A DNA stretch of 64,000 bases from Paracoccus aminovorans (GCF_900005615.1 NZ_LN832559.1:2426001-2490000); one strand, 5' to 3'. Numbered from the stretch's first letter, positions 1-9,301 are shown. The notes: generated by a model not told the origin, from the letters alone. A program made the numbers and translations.

Positions 1-79
1 GGACGCTAGCGAAATCGCCCTGAAAGCCGCCCATGGGCGTGCGGGCCGCGCCCGCAATGACGATCGGATCCTTGTCCAT
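1..79 (-). CDS. Thiolase (acetyl-CoA acyltransferase), N-terminal start only
   Basis: The first 26 codons of a minus-strand gene that runs off the left edge. They read MDKDPIVIAGAARTPMGGFQ and onward, the typical N-terminus of thiolases, with the R-T-P-(M/I/F)-G-x-F signature. A good ribosome site (aggaggg) lies 8 bases before the ATG. Thiolases condense or cleave acyl-CoA in fatty-acid or ketone-body metabolism. The gene follows the dehydrogenase fragment at 108-267 with a 28-base gap, so both probably belonged to one beta-oxidation-type operon. The exact substrate cannot be told from this fragment. Confidence 0.8.
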   Translation of the reverse strand, partial: MDKDPIVIAGAARTPMGGFQGDFASV

Positions 80-107
80 GATCTCTCCCTCCTGTTTCGG
101 GGACGCG

Positions 108-267
108 CTATTTCGGTGCCAGGCGCAGCGCGCCGTCCAGCCGGATGACCTCGCCGTTCAGCATCGGGTTCTCGACGACATGGCGCACCAGCGCCGCATA
201 TTCCTCGGGTCGGCCCAACCGCGGCGGAAAGGGCACGGTGCCGGCCAGGCTGTCCTGCACCTCCGCC
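108..267 (-). pseudogene. 3-hydroxyacyl-CoA dehydrogenase-type SDR, C-terminal remnant cut by IS21
   Basis: The last 53 codons of a short-chain dehydrogenase survive. They contain [19 protein letters not shown], then [20 protein letters not shown] and a TAG stop. This matches the C-terminus of the type-2 3-hydroxyacyl-CoA dehydrogenase (HSD10-like) family: the R-P-E-E-x-A segment and the N-G-E-x-I-R-L-D-G tail. The active-site and NAD-binding parts are gone; the reading frame enters the IS21 left end at 267. With the downstream thiolase it indicates a broken acyl-CoA degradation operon. The remnant cannot be functional unless the other half lies elsewhere. Confidence 0.8.
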
Positions 268-385
268 TGTTGAACGGCTTGCAATAAGGACCCCGCTTCT
301 GGGGTGATCGGCGTCCAAAATGGACCCCACCGACCGGGGGTTGGGTCCATTGTGCCTTCGATGATTATCGGAGGCCGAGCACGGG

Positions 386-1885
386 ATGCTGATCGTGGAG
401 ACAATCGCAAAAATCAGGCGGCTACATTTCACCGAGGGCAAGGGGATCAAGACGATCTGCCGTGACCTGAAGCTGTCGAAGAAGGTGGTGCGGAAGGTGA
501 TCCGCACCGGGATTACCGAGTTCACCTATACCCGGACGGTGCAGCCGCGCCCGAAGCTGGGTGCCTGGCTGGGGGAACTCAACCGGCTGCTGGAGGTCAA
601 CGCCGCGCGGTCCAGCCGGGAACGTCAGTCTCTGATACAGATCTACGAAGAACTGAGCGGTCTCGGTTATGAAGGTGGGTATGACGCGGTGCGCCGCTAC
701 GCCTCGAACTGGGCACGCACTCAGAGTTCAGGCGCTTCTGCCGCCTTCGTGCCCCTGAGCTTTGCGCCCGGTGAAGCCTATCAGTTCGACTGGAGCCACG
801 AGGTTGTGGTGATCGATGGGGCGACCACCACCATCAAAGTGGCCCATGTTCGCCTGTGCCACAGCCGGATGTTCTTTGTGCGGGCCTATCCGCGCGAGAC
901 GCAGGAGATGGTGTTCGATGCCCACGACAGGGCTTTCGCCTTCTTCAAGGGCACCTGCACCCGCGGGATCTACGACAACATGAAGACGGCGGTGGAGACC
1001 ATCTTCACCGGCAAGGAACGCCTCTACAATCGTCGGTTCCTGCAGATGGCCAGCCATTATCTGGTCGAACCCGTTGCCTGCACCCCTGCTGCGGGTTGGG
1101 AGAAAGGCCAGGTGGAGAGCCAGGTCGGCACTGTCCGTCAGCGGTTTTTCGCGCCCCGCGTCAGGGTCAAGAGCTACGAGGAACTGAATGCCTGGCTGCT
1201 GGACAAGTGCATCGCCTCGGCCAGAACCAGCAAGCATCCGGAGCTGACGGACAAAACCGTCTGGCAGGTCTTCCAGGAAGAGCGCCCGCACCTTGTCCCC
1301 TATGCCGGGCGCTTCGACGGATTCCATTCACTGCCTGCGGCGGTGTCAAAGACCTGTCTCGTGCGCTTCGACAACAACAAATACTCCGTCGCGGCAACGG
1401 CTGTCGGGCGGCAGGTCGAGATCAGGGCCTATGCTGAGCGGATCGAGATCCGGCAGGAGGGCCGACTGGTCGGAGACCACCCGCGTCACTTCGGCCGGGA
1501 CCGAACGGTTTACAATCCCTGGCATTATGTGCCTGTTCTGCTTCGCAAACCCGGGGCGCTGCGTAACGGCGCACCGTTCAAGGACTGGGTTCTTCCCGGA
1601 GCTCTTGAACAGATCCGCCGCAAGCTGCAGGGCTCCTCAGATGGCGACCGCCAGATGGTGAAGGTCCTCGGCGCTGTGCTGACGGAAGGGATGCCTGTGG
1701 TTCAAAAGGCATGTGCCGAAGCTCTCTCGCAAGGCGTCCATTCTGCCGATGTAATCCTCAATATTCTATCCCGCAGGCGAGATCCGGAACCACCACCGCT
1801 TCTGCTGACCTCTCCGGCCTTGCAGTTGACCCATGAGCCTGTGGCGGACTGCGCCCGTTATGATCTGCTGCGGAGGGCCTGCTGA
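386..1885 (+). CDS. istA: IS21-family transposase IstA (copy A)
   Basis: A 499-residue DDE transposase that cuts and joins the IS21 ends. An N-terminal helix-turn-helix lies around residues 15-45 ([16 protein letters not shown]). The catalytic triad is visible as D135 (FDWSHE), D197 (IYDNMK) and E244 (GQVESQVG). A basic C-terminal region with the F-D-N-N-K-Y-S-V motif follows. Length is normal for the family. The stop codon overlaps the istB start (TGATG), the usual IS21 arrangement for coupled translation. It looks intact. Confidence 0.95.
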   Translation: MLIVETIAKIRRLHFTEGKGIKTICRDLKLSKKVVRKVIRTGITEFTYTRTVQPRPKLGAWLGELNRLLEVNAARSSRERQSLIQIYEELSGLGYEGGYDAVRRYASNWARTQSSGASAAFVPLSFAPGEAYQFDWSHEVVVIDGATTTIKVAHVRLCHSRMFFVRAYPRETQEMVFDAHDRAFAFFKGTCTRGIYDNMKTAVETIFTGKERLYNRRFLQMASHYLVEPVACTPAAGWEKGQVESQVGTVRQRFFAPRVRVKSYEELNAWLLDKCIASARTSKHPELTDKTVWQVFQEERPHLVPYAGRFDGFHSLPAAVSKTCLVRFDNNKYSVAATAVGRQVEIRAYAERIEIRQEGRLVGDHPRHFGRDRTVYNPWHYVPVLLRKPGALRNGAPFKDWVLPGALEQIRRKLQGSSDGDRQMVKVLGAVLTEGMPVVQKACAEALSQGVHSADVILNILSRRRDPEPPPLLLTSPALQLTHEPVADCARYDLLRRAC

Positions 1886-2613
1886 TGGATCGTGCTGACA
1901 TCATGGCTGCAATGGGCGAGTTGAAGCTCTACGGGATGCGCGCCGCTTATGACGAACTCATGGCGGTGGCTGTGCGCCGCCAGCACGAACCCCGCCAGAT
2001 CGTTGGAGATCTTCTGGCCGCCGAGATCAACGAGAAGAAAGCGCGGTCGGTCAAATACCAGATCACCACCGCCAAGCTGCCCTATGCCCGGGAGATCGAG
2101 GAGTTCACCTTCGATGACACCCCAATCAACGAGACCCTGGTGCGAGATCTGGCCAGCGGGGAGTTCCTCAGCCAACAGCGCAATGTCGTGCTGGTTGGCG
2201 GCACCGGGACCGGCAAGACCCATATCTCTGTGGCCATAGCGCGCGCGGTCATCCGCAATGGTGCCCGGGGCAGGTTCTTCAATGTCGTCGATCTGGTGAA
2301 CAGGCTGGAGGCCGAGGCCCGTGCCGGACGGGCAGGCCGGCTTGCAGAACATCTGATGCGGCTCGACTTCGTCATCCTCGATGAACTCGGATACCTGCCA
2401 TTCGCGCAGTCCGGCGGCCAGCTGCTGTTCCATCTGATCAGCAAGCTCTATGAGCAGACTTCCGTCATCGTCACCACCAACCTCGCATTCGGGGAGTGGC
2501 CGACCGTCTTCGGAGACGCAAAGATGACCACCGCGCTGCTCGACCGGCTCACCCACCACTGCGACATCGTCGAGACCGGCAACGACAGCTGGCGCATCAA
2601 AACCCGAGCCTGA
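1885..2613 (+). CDS. istB: IS21-family helper ATPase IstB (copy A)
   Basis: A 242-residue AAA+ ATPase of the DnaC/IstB type that assists IstA in strand transfer and target choice. The Walker A motif is GGTGTGKT at residues 105-112 and the Walker B is LDFVILDEL near residue 160. The N-terminal helical region (residues 1-60) is the usual IstB segment. It starts inside the istA stop codon and has no gap from it. About 130 bp of non-coding IS end follow the stop. Confidence 0.95.
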   Translation: MDRADIMAAMGELKLYGMRAAYDELMAVAVRRQHEPRQIVGDLLAAEINEKKARSVKYQITTAKLPYAREIEEFTFDDTPINETLVRDLASGEFLSQQRNVVLVGGTGTGKTHISVAIARAVIRNGARGRFFNVVDLVNRLEAEARAGRAGRLAEHLMRLDFVILDELGYLPFAQSGGQLLFHLISKLYEQTSVIVTTNLAFGEWPTVFGDAKMTTALLDRLTHHCDIVETGNDSWRIKTRA

Positions 2614-2746
2614 ACACCCTCCAAAACGCAGGCCCGCGTCGGCTGCGCCAGCTGGAAAGCTACGCCGCCACGGGCCTGCTCACCCGCGCGCCAAAGGGGT
2701 CACTTTTGGACGCCGATCAGGGGGCCCGTTTGAATGCCGATTGACA

Positions 2747-3850
2747 GACAGATCCCTTGCGCGCGCCTTCGAGCTGGTCAGCCTTGCCCATTTCGGTCTG
2801 CACATAGTTGGTCACGGCCTCATACAAGGCCGCTTCGATCTGCGAGAGTTCGTAGTTGACCGTGTATGCCTTGCGCTCTGGGAAGAGCGGCGTGCCGTCG
2901 AACTTGACCAGTTCCTCCTTGACCATGCGGCGCATGAGGTCGGAGGCATCGACCTTGTGAACGCCGTCGCGGAACTTGCCGTAGAAGCGGTCGGAATCGA
3001 GCAATGAAAGGAAAAGCTGGAAGTCCTCTTCCTTGCCGTTGTGCGGCGTCGCCGTCATTAACAGCAGGTGCCGGACATGCGCGCCCAGCTTCTCGGCGAA
3101 GCGGAAACGGCCCGTCTTTTCCAGCTTGGAACCGAAATAGTGCGCGGAGAGTTTGTGCGCTTCGTCGAAGACGACCAAATCCCAGCCCGGCGCGCAAAGC
3201 TTGTCCTGAAGCTCCTCGTTGCGAGAGAGCTGATCGAGCCGGACGATAAGGCGGGGATAGTCGTCGAACGGGTTTCCGCTCGGTGAGGTCTGCTCCAGAA
3301 GCGGCGAATAGACGTGAAACTCCAGACCGAATTTCTCGTAAAGCTCGTCTCGCCATTGCTCGACAAGGCTACCGGGCGCGACGATCAGGATACGGTGTGA
3401 ATCCGCGCGCATGATGAGTTCGCGGATATAGAGGCCCGCCATGATCGTCTTGCCGGCACCGGGATCGTCCGCGAGGACGAACCGCAAAGGCTGCCGGGGC
3501 AAAAGCGATTCATAGACAGCGGTGATCTGGTGCGGCAACGGTTCCACATTTGAGCTATGGACGGCCATCATCGGGTCGAACAGGAAGGCGAGGTCGATCC
3601 GCTTGGCCTCGCAAGCAAGCTGAAACGCCGCGCCATCGCCGTCGAAGGAAAACGGGCGCTCCACCGTGGCAATCTCAACCGAAGGCTCGTCGCCCCTGTT
3701 GAGAAGCCGTTCCTTCATGCCACCGTCAGGGGTCCGATAGATAAGCTGGACGGACCCTTCGCTGAGAGGGACGACGGCAACGACCGTCACTACCTGAGAC
3801 GGCTCAATCCCAGATAGACTCTGACCAGACTTGATTTCTTCGAGCTTCAT
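2747..3850 (-). pseudogene. DEAH/SNF2-type helicase, N-terminal fragment cut by IS21
   Basis: 367 codons of a helicase that usually exceeds 1000 residues. The ATG at 3850 is chosen because the conserved N-terminus [20 protein letters not shown] begins there. Visible motifs: Walker A DDPGAGKT (128-135), Walker B DEAH (229-232), motif III TATPHNG (266-272). The second RecA domain and everything after it are missing; the frame runs into the IS21 right end. Proteins with this N-terminus are large SNF2-like helicases common in defence islands (DISARM DrmD-like and similar). That assignment is inference, since the diagnostic C-terminus and partner genes are absent. Presumed inactive. Confidence 0.8.
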
Positions 3851-3914
3851 GTGGTGGACGGCTTTCTTTTGAGTGCGCGAGCCTATGCCCTGGAGTTTGC
3901 TGAGAATAAACGGG

Positions 3915-4235
3915 TCATGACGGGAGATTTCGCTGCGGTGGCTTACCCGAATAGGGTGCGACGTTGACCGCCTCTGCCTTCTTCCGCGCCTCCGCGATGT
4001 CAAAGCTGTTTTGCATACGCATGAGGGTTTCCATCGACACGCCGAACGCCTTCTCGATGCGGATTGCCATTTCCGGCGACAGGTCGGCCCGCTCGTTGAG
4101 GAGGGCGGATAGAGCGGCGCGAGTGACGCCGAGAACATCGGCGGCAGCCGTGACCGACAGGCCGAGAGGTTCGATCACCTCGGTCTTTACGAAGCCGCCC
4201 GGATGGGCGGGAGCCTTCATTCGGATACCGTTCAT
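3915..4235 (-). CDS. higA: HigA-family antitoxin (HTH)
   Basis: A 106-residue Xre-type helix-turn-helix protein. The core [20 protein letters not shown] and the following [20 protein letters not shown], ending in ETLMRMQ, are typical of the HigA addiction-module antidote family. It should bind and neutralise the HigB partner and repress its own promoter. A second possible start lies at 4220 (MKAPAHPGG). The gene begins 18 bases after the stop of the toxin-like gene; toxin first, antitoxin second is the normal higBA order. It lies just outside the tRNA-integrated island. Confidence 0.85.
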   Translation of the reverse strand: MNGIRMKAPAHPGGFVKTEVIEPLGLSVTAAADVLGVTRAALSALLNERADLSPEMAIRIEKAFGVSMETLMRMQNSFDIAEARKKAEAVNVAPYSGKPPQRNLPS

Positions 4236-4253
4236 TGCGCTTGCGCCCTCGTT

Positions 4254-4553
4254 TCAGCCGTTTCCTTCGTAGTCGAGGTTCGTGATCGCGTCGTCCTGTG
4301 CGTCGATCCCGAACGTGATTGCACCGACCGGCGCGGCCTGAAGCTCCCATCGTCCCCGCCCGGCACCGGACGGCGGTTGAACCATCCAGCCGGCGACGCA
4401 GCGAAGCTCCGATGCCCCGGCCATGTCCTGAAGGAACGACAGGATGCGCTGCAACCTCGAAACGTCGATGTCTCGCGGGCTGGCCGGTTCGTCCTCTGCA
4501 ATGAGAGAGCGCAAGCCCGGATGGACCACGTTCCGAATCTTCATGCCGCACAC
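4254..4553 (-). CDS. higB: HigB/RelE-type toxin
   Basis: About 96-99 residues. The pattern M-K-I-R-N-V-V-H-P-G-L-R-S-L, then LQRILSFLQDM, a central W-x-L/W-E-L strand and the C-terminal ITNLDYEGNG matches the HigB-like RelE/ParE toxin family, which cleaves ribosome-bound mRNA. The initiation codon may be the first ATG (4553) or the third-codon-downstream ATG at 4544, which better fits family N-termini. The spacing of G-x-W-E-L is somewhat degenerate compared with typical HigB (K-G-x-W-S-L), so activity is not certain. It pairs with higA downstream. Confidence 0.72.
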   Translation of the reverse strand: MCGMKIRNVVHPGLRSLIAEDEPASPRDIDVSRLQRILSFLQDMAGASELRCVAGWMVQPPSGAGRGRWELQAAPVGAITFGIDAQDDAITNLDYEGNG

Positions 4554-4637
4554 TATCTTGGAGGCTGGATAGCGTCAAGCGACACTTTACATACAGCCAA
4601 GAGCCCACTTCCCGTTGATCGCCGCCGTCAAGCAGCA

Positions 4638-4670
4638 CACAGCCCCGGCGCTTTCGCGTCCGGGGCTGTG
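4638..4670. terminator. Strong hairpin beside the tRNA fragment
   Basis: A perfect 11-bp stem CACAGCCCCGG / CCGGGGCTGTG with an 11-base loop. It lies 66 bases beyond the 3' (CCA) end of the tRNA-fMet half at 4736, on the same transcription side. It may be the original terminator of the rRNA/tRNA operon before the island went in. No T-run follows on either strand, so termination is inferred from position and stem strength. Confidence 0.5.
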
Positions 4671-4735
4671 CGTGGCTCGCCGATTTCGGTGTAAGCTGTT
4701 GCTACACTTCGATTTCGAGTGTTTTATGACAGAAG

Positions 4736-4780
4736 TGGTTGCGGGGGCAGGATTTGAACCTGCGGCCTTCAGGTTATGAG
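4736..4780 (-). repeat. attL: displaced 3' half of a tRNA-fMet gene
   Basis: 45 bp corresponding to the 3' half of initiator tRNA, from the anticodon loop (CAU, seen as atg on the plus strand) through the T arm to CCA. It matches the 3' half of the intact gene at 62091-62135 at 41 of 45 positions. The four differences all lie in the T-arm and acceptor stems; the last 15 bp (CCTTCAGGTTATGAG) are identical. Similarity stops exactly at the anticodon loop. This is the structure left when a tyrosine integrase recombines in a tRNA anticodon region. The integrase gene begins 178 bp away. Confidence 0.8.
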
Positions 4781-4922
4781 TTTGTTCACACCACTTTTCG
4801 CCCCACTATCCCGCTCTGCGAAATTGCCGCAGAATACCGCATAAATAACTGTTCCTATTGACTTATTTTACCAAAAACCCTACCTTATTTTGCGAAGGGG
4901 AACGCATCCATACGCTCCCAAA

Positions 4923-4940
4923 TGATTCCGATTTGATTCC
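4923..4940. promoter_or_regulatory. Arm-type integrase site candidate, left end
   Basis: Two copies of TGATTCC starting at 4923 and 4934, one helical turn (11 bp) apart. The 18-bp unit recurs at 62002-62019 near the right end with 17/18 identity and the same orientation. Such paired direct repeats flanking the core are typical of arm-type binding sites for integrases with an N-terminal Arm DNA-binding domain, which the neighbouring integrase has. Binding itself is inference. Confidence 0.5.
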
Positions 4941-4958
4941 GGCAGGAGGGAGCAGGAG

Positions 4959-6146
4959 ATGGCCAAGATCACCAAACGTTCCGTCGATGCTGCGGCACCG
5001 ACAGACAAGGAATTTTTCCTTTGGGACGACGAACTCAAAGGCTTCGGCCTGCGCGTCTATCCATCGGGCAGGAAGATGTACCTTGCCCAATTCCGGAGCG
5101 GCGGGCGCCTGCGCCGCGTCAACATCGGATTGCACGGAGCGGTGACGCCCGACCTCGCCCGCACCGAAGCCATGAAGCATCTCTCGCAAGTTCGCCTTGG
5201 CGCCGACCCGGCGGGCGAACGGGACCGCCGAAAGGCCTCCCCCACAATGAAGGAGTTCGGCAAACGCTTTCTCGAAGAGCACGTCGCCTCTCATTGCAAG
5301 CCATCCACCCAAGCGGAATACAAAAGGTCGGTCGAGCTTTTCATCAACCCGAAACTGGGTTCGCACCGCATCATCGACATTACCCGCGCCGATATCGTTG
5401 AGGTGCATCAGTCCATGAAGGCGACCCCCTATCAAGCCAACCGGACCCTCGGCGTACTCTCAATCATGTTCACCGTCGCCCACACGTGGGGCGTGCGCAC
5501 CGATGGAGTGAACCCCTGCTGGAAGGTCAAGCGCTACAAGGAAATCAAGCGTGAGCGCTACCTCACGCCCGACGAACTTGCCAGACTCGGCAAAGTTCTG
5601 CGTGAAAGCAATGCCGAACGCGAAGCTGCTTTCTGCATCCAGCTCCTGCTTCTCACCGGCTGCCGCCTCAGCGAAATCCAGAAACTGAAATGGGAGTATG
5701 TCGACCTTGACGCGGGCCTCTTGCGCCTCCCTGATTCCAAGAGCGGAGCGAAGCTGGTCGCGATTGGGCAGGCCGTCGTGGAGGTTTTCAAGGCGATCCC
5801 CAAGGTGAAGGACAATCCTTACGTCATCACCGGCACGATCGAAGGTCAGCATCTGACCGACATGCAAAAGCCTTGGAGACGCTTGCGCAAACGCGCCGGG
5901 CTGGACGATCTCCGCATACACGACCTGCGCCACTCCTTCGCCTCGGACGCCCTCCAGCTTGGCGAGGACCTCACGATGATCGGTCGGCTGCTTGGCCACA
6001 CCCAGGTTCAAACAACCGCCCGTTATGCCCACCTCAAGACCGATCCTATCCGAGCGGCTGCTAACAAGGTCTCCGACGCCATCGCGCTTGCCCTCTCCCT
6101 CCCTGCCCGAGAAAAGGTGGAGGAAGACCTGGATATTGCGGCCTAA
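4959..6146 (+). CDS. Tyrosine recombinase (P4-type integrase, DUF4102 Arm domain)
   Basis: A 395-residue site-specific integrase. Residues 1-90 are the DUF4102 Arm DNA-binding domain (F-x-L-W-D-x-E-L-K-G-F-G-L-R-V). The SAM-like core-binding domain covers about 95-185. The catalytic domain has R236 (TGCRLSE), K261, H321 and R324 (HDLRH), H347 (LLGHTQ) and the nucleophile Y356 (TARYAHL), so it is complete. A strong aggaggg site precedes the ATG. It should integrate and excise the island at the tRNA-fMet gene whose 3' half lies just to its left. Pointing into the island is the normal arrangement. Confidence 0.93.
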   Translation: MAKITKRSVDAAAPTDKEFFLWDDELKGFGLRVYPSGRKMYLAQFRSGGRLRRVNIGLHGAVTPDLARTEAMKHLSQVRLGADPAGERDRRKASPTMKEFGKRFLEEHVASHCKPSTQAEYKRSVELFINPKLGSHRIIDITRADIVEVHQSMKATPYQANRTLGVLSIMFTVAHTWGVRTDGVNPCWKVKRYKEIKRERYLTPDELARLGKVLRESNAEREAAFCIQLLLLTGCRLSEIQKLKWEYVDLDAGLLRLPDSKSGAKLVAIGQAVVEVFKAIPKVKDNPYVITGTIEGQHLTDMQKPWRRLRKRAGLDDLRIHDLRHSFASDALQLGEDLTMIGRLLGHTQVQTTARYAHLKTDPIRAAANKVSDAIALALSLPAREKVEEDLDIAA

Positions 6147-6254
6147 CCTGCCTGCCCTGGTCCGGCGCGGAAGCGCCTGACTGGGCCGGGATTGAAATTC
6201 GAGGCCGCCTGATATATATTCCGACCGATCGGAAGATTTAATCAGGAGGCCCAC

Positions 6255-6908
6255 ATGACCGCAGTGACGGAAATGCTGAAGGCGACCGAGGCCGCTGTGG
6301 TCTCGCGCGTGAGCCTACGTGACATCAATCGCGTCATTGATGAGCGAATCCTGCCAGATGCCTTCGTGTCGCTCGACAACGGGCGCCACGTTCTCGCTGG
6401 CGCATGCTCCTTCATCGCGTTCTACTTCGAAAGCGCCAAACGCCTCACCTCCGAAGAACGGCTTTTCGCCATCAAGACCGCAGGTCCTCGGCTGACGCGT
6501 TCCCGTGCTCTCGCCTGGGCAGCACTGCTGCGCGAAGACTGGACCGTCCGCGACGAGTTCCTGACCATTGATTTGTTGCCCTTTGTGAAGGGCACGAGCG
6601 AACGGCTGGACGACCTGGGCGCAGCACGCGAAATCGTATGCACCTCCGACGATATTCTCGGCGGCACGCCGGTCATTAGAGGCACTCGCGTTCCAGTCTA
6701 CGATGTCGCCGCGGCAGTCGCGGCCGAATATCCGATCGGGCGCATCCTTGACGCTTGGCCGAGCCTCGACGCCGAGAAAGTTCGCCTTGCGGCGATCTAC
6801 GCGGAAGCCAACCCCCTCCGGGGGCGACCGCGCGTCTCCAGCGACATCCCGGAAGGCTCGACCATCGTCACCGACCGCCGCGTACCTCGTCGTAGGAAGG
6901 CGGGATGA
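6255..6908 (+). CDS. DUF433-domain protein, probable antitoxin of a PIN-like pair
   Basis: 217 residues. The C-terminal part (about 125-190) reads ICTSDDILGGTPVIRGTRVP followed by a D-V-A-A...A-W-P-x-L-x-x-E-K-V pattern, the DUF433 winged-helix family used as antitoxin (VapB45-like). The N-terminal half is a less conserved domain. The stop overlaps the next gene (ATG at 6905), a DUF5615 PIN-like protein, the usual partner of DUF433. A clean AGGAGG site lies 7 bases before the start. It probably represses the operon and holds the nuclease inactive. This gene opens a run of four same-strand genes to 9181. Confidence 0.8.
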   Translation: MTAVTEMLKATEAAVVSRVSLRDINRVIDERILPDAFVSLDNGRHVLAGACSFIAFYFESAKRLTSEERLFAIKTAGPRLTRSRALAWAALLREDWTVRDEFLTIDLLPFVKGTSERLDDLGAAREIVCTSDDILGGTPVIRGTRVPVYDVAAAVAAEYPIGRILDAWPSLDAEKVRLAAIYAEANPLRGRPRVSSDIPEGSTIVTDRRVPRRRKAG

Positions 6909-7324
6909 AATTTTTAATCGACGAATGTCTGAGCCCAGAGCTTGCAAAGATCGCAATCGACAAAGACCACGGCGAAACCAGCCATATCGTTTGGCTGGGT
7001 CTCGCCGGACATAAAGACTGGGAGCTGACGCCGATCATCCTGGACGGCGACTGGACATTCGTCACCAAGAACTCGGTCGACTTCCGGGGGCCAAAGGACA
7101 AGCCCGGAACGAAGGGGCAGTATGCCGATGTGGCGATCCATGCCGGCCTGATCTGCCTCAACGGCCCGCCCGGCATGGATCTGGATATGCAGATCGAACT
7201 CTTCGAGCAGGCTCTGCTCGAACTCGACGCTGACCCTGATCTGGTGAACCAGGTGCTCGAAATCACGCTCGACGATGATGATTTACGCGTGCTCCGCTAC
7301 GCGCTTCCTGCCGAAGAAAGCTGA
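6905..7324 (+). CDS. DUF5615 PIN-like protein, probable toxin nuclease
   Basis: 139 residues starting MKFLIDECLSPELAKIA, the N-terminal strand with the first acidic residue (D7) of the Mut7-C/PIN-like DUF5615 fold. A second acidic cluster follows around VTKNSVDFRG. DUF5615 proteins pair with DUF433 proteins as toxin-antitoxin modules and are expected to act as RNases. Its start overlaps the stop of the DUF433 gene by four bases, which supports co-translation. Only 9 bases separate it from the next gene, so that gene is probably co-transcribed. Confidence 0.78.
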   Translation: MKFLIDECLSPELAKIAIDKDHGETSHIVWLGLAGHKDWELTPIILDGDWTFVTKNSVDFRGPKDKPGTKGQYADVAIHAGLICLNGPPGMDLDMQIELFEQALLELDADPDLVNQVLEITLDDDDLRVLRYALPAEES

Positions 7325-7333
7325 GGAGGCAGC

Positions 7334-8167
7334 ATGGCCCTGACAATGCCCACAGCTTGGCGTTATGGCTCCCCCGGTGCGATGCCCCCGGCTGCGGTAA
7401 ATGCCTTTAATTCCCTCGTTCACTCCATCGCCAGCCAATCAGAATCGTCTTGGTCGATCTTTGAGATGTTCAAGGCAAAATTTAATGGTGGCCAATCCTG
7501 GAGCTCCAGCGAAAGTTGGGCGCTCAGCGACCTCCATGGCGCAATGATGTCCGCCGGAAACAATGCCCCAGTGTTTATCAGCGCCTTCTGGGATGGATGC
7601 GCACAGATACAATCTGCGCATCCAGAAATCGGCCTTCCAGACGAAGATATCGTCAACCAGATCCTCTATGAGCATGAAGTGCCCTTCGAAGTAAGGCCCC
7701 CAGCCCTGCTGGCACGCCATCCGCAAACCCCCATCGTCGTCCAGGCGCCGCAGAAATCACTCGGTCAGCGTGCGCATGAGCTTATTCACACCTCACTCGA
7801 TCAGGCAGACCGCCTTCTTCTCGAACAGCGGCCGCGACAGGCGGTGCAGGAAATTCTGTGGCTCCTTGAAACGGTGTCGACGGCATTTCAGGGGCAGGAA
7901 AGCGGATCGGGAACGGTCGAAGGAAAATACTTCAACGAAATCATCCGCGCCTTGCGCAAAAATAATGGCGGCAGCGCGCTGGCCGAAGCGCTCGGTTGGA
8001 TGACCAAGATGCACGGGTTCCTCTCTTCGCCCGGCGGCGGCGGCGTCCGCCATGGCACACAACTCGCGGCCGACGTGTCGCCGTCGCTCAGGGAAGCGCA
8101 TCTCTACTGCAACCTGACACGAAGCTATATCAGCTATCTTCTCGCGGAGTTGGCAGAGCAATCTTGA
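7334..8167 (+). CDS. Hypothetical protein, possibly abortive-infection-like
   Basis: 277 residues; no catalytic motif that I can name. The N-terminal region is mixed alpha/beta. The C-terminal region is alpha-helical with the segment RPRQAVQEILWLLETVSTAF, then YFNEIIRAL and GFLSSPGGGGVRHG. The final R-H within a G-rich turn after a helix resembles the Abi/HEPN-type C-termini of abortive-infection proteins, but this is a weak analogy. A ribosome site (gaggagg) overlaps the stop of the preceding PIN-like toxin gene, placing it in the same operon. Position between a toxin pair and a DUF2971 gene suggests a defence role by association only. Confidence 0.5.
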   Translation: MALTMPTAWRYGSPGAMPPAAVNAFNSLVHSIASQSESSWSIFEMFKAKFNGGQSWSSSESWALSDLHGAMMSAGNNAPVFISAFWDGCAQIQSAHPEIGLPDEDIVNQILYEHEVPFEVRPPALLARHPQTPIVVQAPQKSLGQRAHELIHTSLDQADRLLLEQRPRQAVQEILWLLETVSTAFQGQESGSGTVEGKYFNEIIRALRKNNGGSALAEALGWMTKMHGFLSSPGGGGVRHGTQLAADVSPSLREAHLYCNLTRSYISYLLAELAEQS

Positions 8168-8239
8168 TCGCGCCCCTACACAACGCAGGCAAGTAAAGTT
8201 CGAAACAGGAAGCAAAATAACGAGGAACTGAGGGCGACC

Positions 8240-9181
8240 ATGGCCGAAGCGAACAAACTACCCCGACGGCTCTACAAATATCGGGGTTTCAGCCACCGCC
8301 TGCTGGATATGCTGGTCGCGGACGAGCTTTACTATTCAGACCCCGGTGACTTCAACGACCCCCTCGACTGCCGCCCAACTCTCGATGCTAACCTCCCCAA
8401 CGATCAGCTTGAACAGGTTCTAAGCCGTCTGCGCGAGCAGCGTATCCTCGCCGAGATGCAGGCTGCGGCAAAATCCCTCAAATATCGTGGCCCCAAAACC
8501 ATCGATCATATCGCGCGGCATAGCCAGAAGGATGCCGCTCGGCTGCTTGACGAAATCCGCTATCACGCAACCGATCCCAGCTACGAGATCGCTGATCCCC
8601 TGCAATCGCTGTTGCGTCAGTATCTCGAAGACGAATTGCTTCGCCGCTACGACCGTGGCATCGTTTCGTTCGGAGTCCGCGCCACATGCCCGTTGATGTG
8701 GAGCCACTATGGCGATCAGCATAACGGGATTTGTGCTGGCTACTCTGTTCCGGCCGAAGCGGAAGCCGACCTCAACAAGATCCGCTATGGAGGCAGTCGC
8801 AAGGTGATGGCCAGCGATGTGGCCATGATGGAGAACGACAGCGCCGCACGACAGCGTGTCGACGAAGCCGTCCTGCTCCGCAAGGCTGCGAGTTGGCGTT
8901 ATGAGAGGGAATGGCGTCTGATCGGCAAACGCGGCGCACAGGATTCGCCGCTGGAACTCGAAGAAGTCGTCTTCGGCATTCGCTGCAAATCCTCCGTCAA
9001 ATTTACAGTCGTTCAGGCCCTGGCAAACCGGGGCCGCCCCGTGCGCTTTTTCGAGATGCGTGAAGTACCCGGCACGTTTCACCTCCGAAAGTACGCGCTC
9101 GACACGGATGAACTTGGAGCGTCCCTGCCCCGGCGATCGCGGGCAATTTTTGAGGCTTTTGAAAATCTCGACGAAGAATAA
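8240..9181 (+). CDS. DUF2971 domain protein
   Basis: 313 residues with the DUF2971 landmarks in order: LYKYRGF near the start, ELYYSDPGDFNDPLD, then PLMWSHYGDQHNGICAGY in the middle and W-R-Y-E-R-E-W-R-L near residue 230. The biochemical activity of the family is not established, to my knowledge. Members recur in mobile and defence islands. It lies 72 bases after the preceding gene and 120 bases before the PHP-ATPase gene, on the same strand. The invariant W-S-H-Y and Y-E-x-E-W-R motifs suggest an enzyme, but no substrate can be inferred. Confidence 0.75.
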   Translation: MAEANKLPRRLYKYRGFSHRLLDMLVADELYYSDPGDFNDPLDCRPTLDANLPNDQLEQVLSRLREQRILAEMQAAAKSLKYRGPKTIDHIARHSQKDAARLLDEIRYHATDPSYEIADPLQSLLRQYLEDELLRRYDRGIVSFGVRATCPLMWSHYGDQHNGICAGYSVPAEAEADLNKIRYGGSRKVMASDVAMMENDSAARQRVDEAVLLRKAASWRYEREWRLIGKRGAQDSPLELEEVVFGIRCKSSVKFTVVQALANRGRPVRFFEMREVPGTFHLRKYALDTDELGASLPRRSRAIFEAFENLDEE

Positions 9182-9301
9182 CGTCAAGCTTGATAGAAAG
9201 AATTGTTATAAAACAACTTGTGGATGCTAAGCATCTCATGAATCACATGAATTCGGACAGAGCATAGGCCATCTATTTCTGCCGATACACGCGGAGGGGC
9301 A

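Larger units (their letters stand above)
268..2746 (+). mobile_element. IS21-family insertion sequence, copy A (complete)
   Basis: A 2479-bp element that recurs at 35849-38327; I found no difference where I compared them, and the predicted transposase proteins are the same. The ends read TGT...ACA. The right end reverse-complemented (TGTCAATCGGCATTCAAACG) is an imperfect match to the left end (TGTTGAACGGCTTGCAATAA). An inner inverted repeat, GATCGGCGTCCAAAA, lies about 40 bp inside each end, as expected for IS21 multiple terminal repeats. It carries istA and istB. The flanks (left ...ccgcc, right gacag...) show no target duplication, so the element is probably the product of recombination or adjacent deletion rather than a fresh simple insertion. 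Confidence 0.93.

Noticed and set aside
4736..4780. Calling a tRNA gene at 4736
   Set aside because: Only the 3' half is present; bases beyond the anticodon loop (tttgttcaca) do not match the tRNA 5' half, so no functional tRNA is encoded.
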